The notes beneath the pieces were generated by a model. That model ran no database searches. It was not told where the DNA came from and was given only the letters and a program-made list of their open reading frames with translations. DNA of 64,000 nucleotides from Panorpa germanica. Its lineage: Eukaryota; Arthropoda; Insecta; Mecoptera; Panorpidae. Location of the stretch: NCBI GenBank assembly GCA_963678705.1, contig OY783206.1:23881807-23945806 (forward strand), in the 5' to 3' direction. Each line of letters begins with the position of its first letter. Position 1 is the stretch's first letter. The translations under genes and the position numbers were made by a program. Shown here piece by piece: positions 1-10,497 of this stretch.

Positions 1-51
1 AGTATCATTTGAACTCCTTAACTATTTTTAGTAAGTTATATTAAATTTTAC

Positions 52-3000
52 CTTAGAACAAGGAAAGGCACTAGTTACTAACGTCAAAAACGTCTTGTTC
101 TCACACTTTAACATATCCCAACAATGTTTAAGACTACTGACGCTTGTATCTCGACTGCTAAGCGCATTTTGTGACCTTGCCTGAAAATAAATAAAACATT
201 TAATATTTTAAGGAGATCCTAGTACCGCTGCAGTGTAAGAAAGTTCCGTAACAATATTATATTACATATTTCATGCATATGAAAAACAATTTTAAAATTT
301 ATAGATAATATTACACTACAACTGTTGTAGAACAAATTTACAAAGTTTCAGCAAGTTGTCCATTCTTTCTACTTCACGAGGATCTCCTTAATGAGCACGA
401 TGTTATTTCCAATATGTACAAATTATGTAACTAAAACGCGATCAAATATTAAATACTATCTTCAGTTACCTGCAACGCGATGAACATAAGATGGATCCAT
501 ATTCTAGGATTTCTAGTTCTCATTGTGAAAAAAGTTTTTGAATACAGACAATGTTGACCTCTCGCTTGACAAGCGAAGTGTAGTTTGGCTAATTTCTTTG
601 CACGTCTTTCTAAAAAAGAAAATGATTCAAATTTATTAACTACAGCTGAAATTTTTTATTTAAATTTGGACACGGCAACGTCTGCCCTTTGCTTATCTAC
701 AACAAATGCAATGAAACAGACAAGTCTATCTTACCTTCTATTGTACATTTAGCGGGAGGTGGTATCCGCGAAGACACACTGTCCATGTATGATTTTATTT
801 TATCTAAATGTTTTTCACAAAAATGTTGAACTGTGTCTCTCATTGGATACGGTTCGAAGACACTCATCCTCTGGAAATAGTAAAAATAAATATGCAACGT
901 GGACCAGAATATCTCAAATTTAAGACATTATTTCGTAAAATTTTCTCAGACGTTATACGTCATTTCTTAGGGTTCGATTTTTCAAGTGTTCATTGAAATA
1001 CATGTGGGTTATTTTTTAAAAGATTAGTTTTAAGTTAAATTATATTTAGTTTTAAGAAATAGAAATAAGTTATCTGTAATATAGGTTAAGATCTTGGATA
1101 AGAACGGGGGTATATTTAAATGTGTAAATAAACCAGTGACAGACACTAAAACCGTTCAATGGTAAATGCTTAGCCGTTCACTTTTGATGTCGAGCGTACG
1201 TCTCAGAGAACGTGGCATATACAACTGTTCGCTAACTTTGAACGTGATGAGACATGTTTTGGGCGAGGCACAATATAAAGATTGTTATATGTGTTCAGAG
1301 AGTTTTATAAAGCAAATGGCGATAGAAATATGTAAAGTTTATGTATGGTCGTTATTGTGTGTTTTATAATTAAGTTAACTTTATTACGGTGTAATAATTG
1401 TTATTTTGATCATTGTTTTTGTTAGAGTTAGGCAGCAATATTAATGTTTAGTACTAAGGTGTATTTTCATTGAAATCATTGTGCTGATAACTATAGACAA
1501 TTACAACTGCGTATTATGTATTGAGACGTAAAAACATTGTGAAAAGACATTTTAATCTAGTGTATTTTGTTGTGAATATAATTAAGATTAATTAACTTTA
1601 TTTAGATGTAATTTTGTGACTTTGATAAGTGATTAAACAAACTATTAATAACCAAATTATGTGTTTACTCGTTTTAAAAGGAACTATATTGTTGTATTGT
1701 ACATCAACTTTAGGCTGATGTTAATTGTAACTTATAATTGTGGGAAAGTACCTACAAATTAGGATCTCAACAGACGGTTAGAGATATAACCTACAAATTG
1801 TGAGCTATCAACAGTGATTGAATAGTTCTAGGCTGCATAATAGAATCGCAACACGTGGTTGTAAATTCTAACCTGCAAAGCGGAGTCTGTACCGGGATGG
1901 TAATGGATTCAAAAAGTACTAATGTAGATAATTAAAAAAGTCTACATACATGTTAATAAATGACGGAGATATAGCAATTACAAATTTGAATTGTAGTTTT
2001 AGCAATACAGTAGCGGCCATATTTATGACGTAACATGTCGCACTATTAAGGGATAAGTAGGTTATTTATTATATGTATAAGAGTTACGAGTTATCTTACG
2101 CTCTGTTGTTTTAAAGAGATGACAACTTAGCGGATATGACGTAATATGTCTTAGAATTTTCTATAACGTTGAATCCCTTTAATAATTAAATGGAAAAAAT
2201 GACTATTTCAATTGTTAATATCTCCTAAAAATAATTGTACATTTGAGGTCCTGGTAGCCAACTTTATCAATATTTTGTACACTTTTATAGAAATTTAGAC
2301 ATAGGACACAAGCCCATTGGACTAGTGTGATATTCACTTGTTTGTTAATTTTGACAAATAAAAACTTAATCCTAAAATGCATTTTCACTAGAATTATAAA
2401 TCACGACGCATGACGTCAGAGAAAAAGGTGCAAAATAAGGCACTCAGTTAAATATATATTAAATTACCTGATTTGCAGCGCTGTTGGCATTTAATATAGT
2501 AACGCTTGTGTTATTATTTCTTCTAGATGTGACTGTAACGGGTCCAGAAACACTAACAGCTCCTGTAATGTTACATAACTGATATATATCTGTTACATAA
2601 ACTTCAGCAAACGGTTTGCGTATTCTCTAAACATATTTATTCAAAACAATTGTTATTATCTAAAACTAACCTGTATTGTTGGCAGGAACAACAATTGGAT
2701 TAACTGAAACCAAATGTGATTGAGACGATTTATCACCTATAATAGGATAATAATTTGTTTATGAAGCCAAATGATTATCATTGATTAGTAATATGTTTTA
2801 CCATGTGGATGCGACCCGCCTAGACCTACGGTGATAGTGCTAGACCCCAGGGCACTTAACGGCCGGCCCTGATGTCGAGGGGGCGCTGTTGTAACAGTTA
2901 CTCCTCCACTTTGTACCTGAAATAAATTATATGCATTTGCTTAATCATTCTTTGATTAAGTACAAACTATATAAACCCAATTTCTGTAAAATTGACTACG

Positions 3001-6000
3001 CATTTTTTGTAACAAGGTAAATCAAAATTTTGTAATTTTTACAGACTTTTATGAGAGGTTTTTGTTTAAATTCCCAACATAATGCAGGAACTTGTCAAAT
3101 GTCAAAACATTTGAAGTTTTGTAATTAATTAAGAACACCTATATTAACATCATCATATTCAAATGTATCAAAATCTATAGGGATTGAGAAACATGACTTT
3201 GACGCCAACTACCGAGAAAAATGTAAAGCAAAGTGGTGGCAAGTGGTATAGAAAACAATAAGGAATTTGTTAAATTAATAATTTTTTTAATCTAATCGAA
3301 ATAATTTTAAGTAATGTCTTCTTCAAAAGTATCGTGCTGTATCCGTGGCTGTTTCAATATGCCATATAAAAACAAAAACCAAAATACAAGTGTGAAATTT
3401 TATATGTGAAATAATAACAATACACAATAATAAAACAAATAACAATAATAACAATAATAAATGTAGATATTGAAACACAGAGCGTTGAAGATCATTATGC
3501 TTCTGATGCTACTCCACAAAAAACAACTCGTAGTATAACATGTCAAACTGATGAAATTGTTGATGAAAGTGTTTTAGATGAACATAAGTATTTTTTTTGT
3601 AACATAAATTCCCGTGATGGTGTAACTACTGCAGAAGTGCAAGTAAACATTCCAATTAAAAGGACAGCCGAAAAAATGTGTGATGTTAATTTGCCGCTTT
3701 TACGAAAGAATGTTGAAGATGTTGGGTGTGATCCAATTACTCCAGATCCTATTAAATCTGATTATCAAGGTTCAAGATTATCAAGAACCCGAATTTAATT
3801 ATTTTTTGCATTATTTATTTCTATTAATACTATTTCTACGCTGTTTACATCACTATCCTTTACATTTATGACACCAGAGCGATCCACTTTCGGCAGTAGT
3901 GCTGCCTCTACAGTTCTTTCTCAATCCCTATAGAATAGTGTTTTTTACAAGTATTTGATAATTGTTTTGTATCATATACAAATTTAAATACAACTACTTA
4001 CTTTCGTAGGTCCAGTATTAGGGATTCCCCATTTATTATGTCCAGTTACAACAACATTATGACTTAAAGGTGGTACAGGTGTAACATGGTTAACTGTTAA
4101 GTTAGCTGCACTATTTGACATGTTGGCAATACTAACATTTGTGTTGGTATTACTGCTTGAATGATGTGAAGTTTGTGATGTATTATTTGTATGGATTATA
4201 TTATTAGTAGTAGTGTGATGAACATTGACTGGTTGTGACATAACATTATGTGTTACAATTGGAGTAAGAAGAGCTCCTTGACTTCCGGAAGGTACTGATT
4301 GTACGACTGGTTGTTGTGGTTGTTGATTTATGTGTTGTGATGAACTTAAACGAGACATACTGTGCAGACCTCCTACGGAGCCACCTGAAAAACGGTGTTC
4401 ATGTAGAAGAAATGTAAAACACATAATATAAGGCAACACTAATACAATGGACTTCCATGATCACAAGTTTTAGTATGTTGCAACACTAGTTAAGCTGTAT
4501 CAATAAGAAAAGACTATTTTATTTTTTGAACAACATTTAAAGCAATGGGAATTTCTTTGATTTTTTAACTACGTTATAAAACTAAAATATGGGAAATATT
4601 TATGGAGTATACCATCGTTAATATATATTTTTAACTGACCCGCAATATTGAGCCTTGTCATACTTCGATGTGTGTTAGAACTGGAATGTAAACGTCCCGT
4701 ACTTCTCGAGTCTCCTAATTTAGCTCGTCTTGTGTAAACCCCACTACTAGGAGGGCCTGTAGTTTGTGCAGGAGGTGGTGACACAGCATGTGCTGGGCCT
4801 CCTAATTTCACAATAGTTACTCCTCCAGAAGTTTGATTTACTTGATTTAATTGTCCGGTTGTGCTAAAACGGCAATGTATTAACACCAAAGAGATGTATT
4901 GCTATTTTAAAATATTAAAATTCTTACTTTGTAGTTACGGTAGCGGTCGTTGGAGCGTTGTTAGCATTGGTTGTGGTGTTTGCTTGATTATTTCTCTGGC
5001 GAACACTTGATAGCATTTTGTCAGTAAATAAAACAGGATAACTGGAACATAACAGCGTGGCTTCCCGAAGCAAAGTTGTCTGGCTTCCTCTATCAGCTGT
5101 GGGCAGGTGCTCCAACACAAAATTAAGCGCTTCTTGAGCTCTATCCTAAAGAAAATTATATTATTAGACTTATTTTACAGTTTTTAAAAAATAATTGGAC
5201 ATTTGAGGTTCTAGTAAACAACGTTGTCAATATATATTCTTTACCCTGCTAAGTTTTCCAACAGCTGCGATAATTTGAGCCGCTACGCAAACGGTCGAAG
5301 GATTGCGGTTTGCTGCGGCTTTCACGCTGCTGACATGCTCTGCCAACAAAGATGGCCGCTGTTCTGCTAGACATAATAAAACCTGCATCGTGGCTGAGGC
5401 CGTCGTCGGGGGGGTCAAGTATTCGCACAGCTGGGGCACACTGGCTTCTAGCAACTGTAAAATATAAAAATTGTTATACGGTGATTGTGTTGGGAACTCT
5501 TTTTTAGGGGTCGGTTTTTTTATTCTTTATTGAAATATTGGTTCATGAACGTATATTGGCGTTTTTAATTTAATAATTATCCAAAAATTGATGGACATAT
5601 ATCTATTTAAAGTTTGAATTTTACTTTTACATTATTTAAAACAACAAATTTTATAAAAAATGTTAATTATAAGAAAAAATTACCAAAGGTTTCTTTTTAG
5701 CGATCAGAGAAAATAAATGCAGCAATGCCAATTGCTCTTGAAGATCACAATGAGGTAACAAGGCTACAAGTGCCATAGCGTGGTTGCCGAGGGGGTCGGG
5801 GGACACTTCATAGATCTGTGCTAAAACCCGGCACAATGGATAATTGCCTGAAAATAAAAAATGAACACATTTTAAACTCATCCTTCCTTCATTCCTATAT
5901 TATAATGTTCCAAATGAAAGTTTATTTGTTTATATGTTTAACCGATTCGTATGGTGGCTCGAAAACGGCTCTACGAAATTTATGGGGCCTATTTATCTAA

Positions 6001-8429
6001 CTATTTATCTGACGTCTGTTAACTTCTGACGATTTTTCAAAGCCCTATAATTTACAAATTAGGCTAGTTATGTCATTTTCAAGGTATGGGATCGATTTTG
6101 CTCTTTATTTTAAGTCTTCTGATAGTTTTGTGTAAACGTACATAGCTTATTTTAGAAAATAACGACCTTTGAAAAATCGTCAGAAGGTAACAGAAGATAA
6201 GCAGTTACAAAATAGGCCCCAATATAGTGCTATAGAACATACTAGTAATATTACCTGATATAATTGAATCCAGAATTGGCTGCACGTGAGGACTTAGTAA
6301 AGACGCATTTTCAATGGCAGCTAAAGACAAATAACTAGCTAAATTTCTTGATAACTCTTTATTCCCTTTATGCAGGAATCGGACCGCAACAGGTAAAGCT
6401 GCCTCCATTACCGGTCGCTTGCTGTAGTTCTAAAAACAAACAAAAATAATATATACAAAACAATATTCAAATTATAAAATAAAAAACGATTTTTACAAAT
6501 ATATAACAGCCAAAGTAATTCAAGATCATTTTTTTCTTAAAGCGTGGACCTTTAAGAAAAATTTAAGCCTAGAGTTACAATATCAACAAAAACATTTCTA
6601 TAACTTGCTATAACATTTCTATTTCTATGCTTTGTGGGTTGCGTTAAAATTAATGAAGGCGTTTTCTGTTTTCACTGCTTCGATATTTAATTTACATCTT
6701 TATTTAATATTTTAATCGAGATTTCAGGTTTTATTTGTCACATTTGAGTTGTTTAGTTAAGTTAGTTGGTGCGGCGTCGTTAGTAATATAAATTTTGACA
6801 GTACGACAGTTGGACAAAATTGAATGTGGAATTATTAAAATTGCTGTTTTTAATAACAATTAGTAATAGAAATTGTTTTTTCTTTTTTATGTTTGACAAA
6901 CAGAAATTGAACTTCTTTTAAAAACAAATCTTACTGCATTTTGACAAATTGTTACATTTTGGATGTTTTAATATAATATTATTTTTTTTAGTCTAGAAAC
7001 ATTGGAATGGGAACATTGGAATGGGAATGGCTACGCATATTTCCATATGCTATACAATTTAAATTAGTTGATACTTAATTATTTACCATTTATATAAAAT
7101 TTTAAACCAAAAACTTCTATTTTAGTTTCCCAACTTTTTAAAAATTGCTGAGTATGAACAAAAATAGAATTAACATACCAAAAAAATACTGGAAATAATA
7201 TCGGATGCAATCTTCGCATGTGGAGGATCTTCATCTCGATTAGAAGGCTGCAGACTGTGATGTAGGCAAGATTCAAGCAGCGCGACTAGCGCTACGGAAT
7301 GACGTTCAGCGCTTCCGGTTTCTCGGATACAGGATGTTACTCGAGTTACACATATCTCAACTACAGACTGGTCGTTGTCATTTAAACAGTAGTCTGGCAG
7401 AGAGGCAATGGATGTAATTTCTGTTAACTGTAAAACAAAATATAAAAAATTAATTGAAAAAGTGATTTTATTTAAGTAAAACTTGATTGCCGTCTATAGA
7501 AATTGATAGGAAAGAAAGGAGGTGGTGGTGATGTAGTGTCATTTACAATTTTGATAAGAAACTACGATATTTTGCGTATTCTTAGAAGTTAAATATTAAA
7601 AATACATTTTGATAGGTGTGTTTCTTGGATAAACTACTATCTTATCTAGTTTTAAAATTCATACTCAATGTTTAATTCGGAAAATTGGCGGAAAAGCTGT
7701 TAACTAACTTTTCCTGACTAATTTGGATATGCCGAATCCGAATATATTATTTACCAGCATTAATTTTAAATATTTAGGTCTCCATTTTGAAAAAAAATCA
7801 GTTTTTCTGAAATATCTTCTGACTAGAGAATCATAAGAAAAAAATAGTTTGTATCAATCGGATAGAGGACTCAATTTCCTATAATTTGTGTGTACAACAT
7901 TTTTTTGTATGTCTGATAGATATTGAGCTGCACCGCTGTAAAGTAAGCTGATGGACGAAACATACATTTCAAAAGGCAAGGAACGCAATGGGAGCCATCG
8001 CAGTTGAGATGATTTATGTATCAACGAATGAACTCATGAAGATCCAAGAACCAAGGAAAGGGATGTTGGAAGATGGATGATGAAGTTGTTAAAAAAGCAA
8101 CGATGGATGAGTTTGAAATAGAATGGGGGAAAAAACTGAAAAATAGGAAAATCATAAACTGTTTGAAATGAAATATTTGTAAATCAATAGTTGATGCACA
8201 CAAAATAAATATAAAAAGAAATAGTTTTATAAACAGAGATAACAAATTCCTTAGAAGGGAAGAGGGTAGGAAACTTTTACGACATATCGATGTGAAATCG
8301 GTATTCTAATTGTTTAATACTTACTACTTCAGTTAGGTCATTAACGATGGCAGAATCTGCTACAGAGAATAAATCGCCAGCCCTTGATAAATCTCGATTG
8401 CCAAGAACTTGGGTGAATAGCTCGTGCAT
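52..8429 (-). CDS. melt: melted / VEPH1-family protein, 3' end beyond window
   Basis: Melted is a membrane-associated PH-domain adaptor. In flies it acts in insulin/TOR and Hippo-linked growth control, and the vertebrate homologue is VEPH1. Fourteen coding exons join without breaking the frame (2409 nt, 803 codons): 8325-8429, 7179-7427, 6255-6429, 5684-5847, 5245-5454, 4928-5145, 4640-4863, 4002-4384, 2671-2736 with 2802-2916 before it, 2468-2562, 735-870, 470-609 and 52-180. The start ATG (8429) begins [20 protein letters not shown], the family N-terminus. Exons 1-6 encode the helical, armadillo-like N-terminal region. Exons 7-11 encode a Ser/Thr/Asn/Gln-rich linker, poorly conserved in the family. 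Exon 12 carries the conserved block around [19 protein letters not shown], and exons 13-14 the Cys/Trp-rich block before the PH domain. The PH domain should lie left of base 1. The last visible donor is at 51. Intron 11 (871-2467) and the 2917-4001 intron hold transposon remnants. Confidence 0.93.
1930..2316 (-). mobile_element. MITE family A, truncated copy in melted intron 11
   Basis: The right end reads GGACACAAGCCCA, one terminal repeat of the family A elements. Internally it shares the segments GACGGAGATATAGCAATT and GTAGCCAACTTTATCAATAT with the other copies. The left terminal repeat is not visible, so the left border is approximate. It lies wholly within the 871-2467 melted intron. Confidence 0.75.
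3175..3933 (+). mobile_element. THAP-type DNA transposon remnant, 17-bp terminal inverted repeats
   Basis: The terminal inverted repeats are CTATAGGGATTGAGAAA at the left and its exact complement at the right (ending 3933). Inside, an ATG at 3314 opens a short reading frame ([19 protein letters not shown]). It resembles the start of a THAP zinc finger (Cys-x-x-x-Cys, then SVKFY) and stops after 31 codons. A second plus-strand coding-like stretch (about 3475-3680) is rich in acidic residues and reads [20 protein letters not shown], typical of the linker in THAP-containing transposases. No catalytic domain remains, so the copy is non-autonomous. It sits in the 2917-4001 melted intron. No target duplication was clear. 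Confidence 0.65.
5165..5235 (-). mobile_element. MITE family A scrap abutting a melted splice donor
   Basis: The sequence AATAATTGGACATTTGAGGT and the following GTAAACAACGTTGTCAATATA match the near-terminal module of family A. The scrap ends about 10 bases from the exon-5 donor of melted (exon ends 5245). The intron side of that donor therefore appears to be element-derived. Confidence 0.6.
5515..5640 (+). mobile_element. MITE family A fragment in melted intron
   Basis: The stretch TTTATTGAAATATTGGTTCA followed by an ATATTGGCGTTTTTAATT and AAAATTGATGGACATAT pattern matches the other end module of family A (compare 27100-27200 and 43840-43930). No terminal repeat was seen. Confidence 0.5.
5983..6221. 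mobile_element. MITE family D (239 bp) in melted intron, long inverted repeats
   Basis: The ends are TGGGGCCTATTT and AAATAGGCCCCA, extending into imperfect inverted repeats of about 55 bp. Both contain the block CTTCTGACGATTTTTCAAAG or its complement. The core is TTTTGCTCTTTATTT. Related copies lie at about 15769-15980 and 57213-57443. The element ends 34 bases from a melted exon (6255-6429). Confidence 0.75.
7440..8320. other. melted intron 1, no recognisable element
   Basis: This is the intron between the first two coding exons. It holds a purine-rich stretch (8040-8240) that looks like decayed coding-like repeat DNA, with open frames only by chance. I see no gene or terminal repeats. Confidence 0.5.
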
Positions 8430-8576
8430 CTTGGCGAATGCTGCAGCGAACTTTCTTATTGTCAGCTAGCCACCATAATATCTGCAAAGATATAAAAATT
8501 ACGATGATAAGAAAATACCTAATACCATTTTATGCAAAATTTGAATTTCAGTTTTGACGCATGTTTTAGCTACGCA

Positions 8577-9060
8577 TAAGACATGTTGCACACTGCAAGC
8601 GTATTTAAGCGATGGCGAATTCGGCGGCTTGGTTGACGGCTAGAACTCTCAAAGCAAGCCGACTCCTGTGTTCTTTGCATATGTTGTGTCACAATACATA
8701 CATACCACGTACCGATACGACAGTGCGCCAGTCAAACTTGTGTACTGTAGGGTGTATTGGAGTTGTTTTGCACTAACATTATTTATCATGAGAGCAAACT
8801 TTTACTTTAATTTTTATCGATACACCACTGTTATGAAAAAGACTATTGCATTCCCTTTCATATCCTTTGCAATGTATTCGTTTGGTTAAAGTATTAAACC
8901 TACGTAACGCCCGTATTCGGACGGCTTCGTCGCTTGCAGTGTGCGAGGTTCATTACATTTACAGGGTTCGGATAGGTAAAGCGTAGTATCGCGTATACGT
9001 CCGGTTAAATTAAAAATTTTAAAATTCGCTTAAATACGCTTGCAGTGTACGACAGGCCTA
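8577..9060. mobile_element. Terminal-inverted-repeat element (family E), GC-richer interior
   Basis: Inverted repeats of about 35 bp face each other. The left contains ACACTGCAAGCGTATTTAAG (8592 onwards) and the right its complement (about 9026-9045), with outer ends TAAGACATG and CAGGCCTA. A further inverted piece of the end, CGCTTGCAGTGTGCGAGG, lies inside at about 8930. No transposase is recognisable. The element lies 5' of melted, 150 bp upstream of its start codon. No convincing target duplication was found. Confidence 0.6.
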
Positions 9061-9129
9061 ATATGTCACAGAAGAAATAAGTAATTGAGAATATTTTTCC
9101 ATTTTCACAATGTTCGTAATATATTACTT

Positions 9130-9274
9130 CATAGGATACACAACTCAGCTGCTGGTAGTAAATGTAGTATCACACACACACACACTCGTATGCGTCTACA
9201 GTACAGTTTTACGAAAAGAAGTCATGAAAATTTATTAAAAATCGACCTCTAAAAAAAGAGTTCATAAGCCATTA
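9130..9274 (+). mobile_element. MITE family A end fragment
   Basis: It ends with AAAAATCGACCTCTAAAAAA followed by AGTTCATAAGCCA, a decayed family A terminal repeat. A short CA-repeat and the ACTCGTATGC motif found in other copies precede it. Confidence 0.5.
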
Positions 9275-9664
9275 TTATTTGCTTCATTTTAAGGTTATGT
9301 ATAATATACCGAAATTAATTTATTCCAATTGTAATTACCCAACATGCATTGCACTACATGAAAGCAACACTGAACACTTCGCTGATTTTGTCTGAATATT
9401 ATTTAACATTTACAAATCCTATGCATATATGTATATGTTATTAAAACAAAATTATCATTTCTAAAGAATAAAAGCATGTATCTGTACTATATACATTTAT
9501 TATTATATAAATACGAGTAGGATAGATAGTAATTATAGTTAATATTTGTTTTATGATTCATTTTCTTTATAAAACAATTTATAAAAACATAACAAAATGG
9601 TTTGGTTGATTATTAAGTAATTCAACATCAAATAGATTTGGCAGACGATCTATAAAAATATGTT

Positions 9665-9858
9665 TTTATTCGATAGAAACCTTACTCCCGCTGTTCGAAC
9701 CCTCGGCGAGACATTTGTCAAAACATTTGTCGATATGCTGAGAGCCCGATTAGACAAGTTCACTCTCGACCGATGTCCCTCAGGCGATACATTTGCCGAG
9801 AGACTTGTGTCAAAATACCGCTACAGTACACACTCGGTCTTGGCGAGGCGAGGATTTG
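9665..9858. other. GC-richer block of unknown origin next to a MITE
   Basis: About 190 bases with clearly higher GC than the surroundings, containing repeated motifs GAGACATTTGTC, ACATTTGTCGA and GATACATTTGCCGAGAGAC. One frame is open across it (88 codons), but the peptide is not recognisable and has no upstream exon signals. I think it is repeat-derived rather than a gene. It ends directly against the full family A element that starts at 9861. Confidence 0.35.
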
Positions 9859-9860
9859 AA

Positions 9861-10497
9861 TGGGCTTGTGTCCTATGCCTTAATTTCTATAAAAGTGTAC
9901 TATATATTGATAAAATGGGTTACTAGAACCTCAAATGTTCAATTATTTTTTAATAACTCCTTGTATGTTAAGAGATATTAGCAATTAAAAAAGTTTATTT
10001 TGTCTCTTTAATTATTAAAGGGATTCACCGTTGTACACATTCCAAGTGCATGTGACATCACAATCCTTGTGTAAGGTTACCAACCTTACAGATCATAAAT
10101 CTCTGCTATATGTATTTATATATCAAAATATCAAATATTATTTACAGCTATTTCAAGGAACAATCAAATTTAAATATTATGTCTGCCTTAGCAGGGTTAA
10201 ATAAAATAAAAACTTATTATTCTTTGATTTGACTTGATTATTTGACTACCAACAGCTACAGAACATTACCACAGCACTGACCTACTCAACAAATAACTGA
10301 CGTATACAATGCATTTCACGTCATACAAATATGACCGACCATTTCTAGCGCTAAAACTACAATTCAAACTTTTAATTGCTATATCTCCGTCAATATTTAG
10401 ATATTTAATAAAATAGACACGCCAATACACATTTATTAACATCAATTTCAATCAACAATTGAAAAATCGACCTCTAAAAAATGAGGACACAAGCCCA
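9861..10497 (+). mobile_element. MITE family A, complete 637-bp copy
   Basis: Best complete copy. It starts TGGGCTTGTGTCCT and ends with the exact complement AGGACACAAGCCCA. The interior has no coding capacity. Its modules recur throughout the window: GGTTACTAGAACCTCAAATG near the left end, TTTAATTATTAAAGGGATTC, a central CAAGGAACAATCAAATTT, and AAAAATCGACC near the right end. The target duplication is unclear here. Several other copies are bounded by TTAATGGG or CCCATTA, which suggests insertion at TA- or TTAA-like sites. Confidence 0.85.

Noticed and set aside
1166-1369. 67-codon plus-strand frame in melted intron 11
   Set aside because: No domain and no splice support. It lies opposite a gene intron in ordinary AT-rich DNA.
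3420-3460. AATAATAAC-type repeats considered as a CRISPR or satellite start
   Set aside because: This is simple-sequence AAT-rich DNA inside a transposon remnant. There are no spacers, and the host is eukaryotic.
9170-9187. CA microsatellite
   Set aside because: Short, and part of the family A ACACACTCGTATGC module. Not a separate feature of interest.
9660-9926. 88-codon open frame in the GC-richer block
   Set aside because: It runs into a MITE, has no recognisable domain and no exon signals. The repeated nucleotide motifs suggest a repeat.
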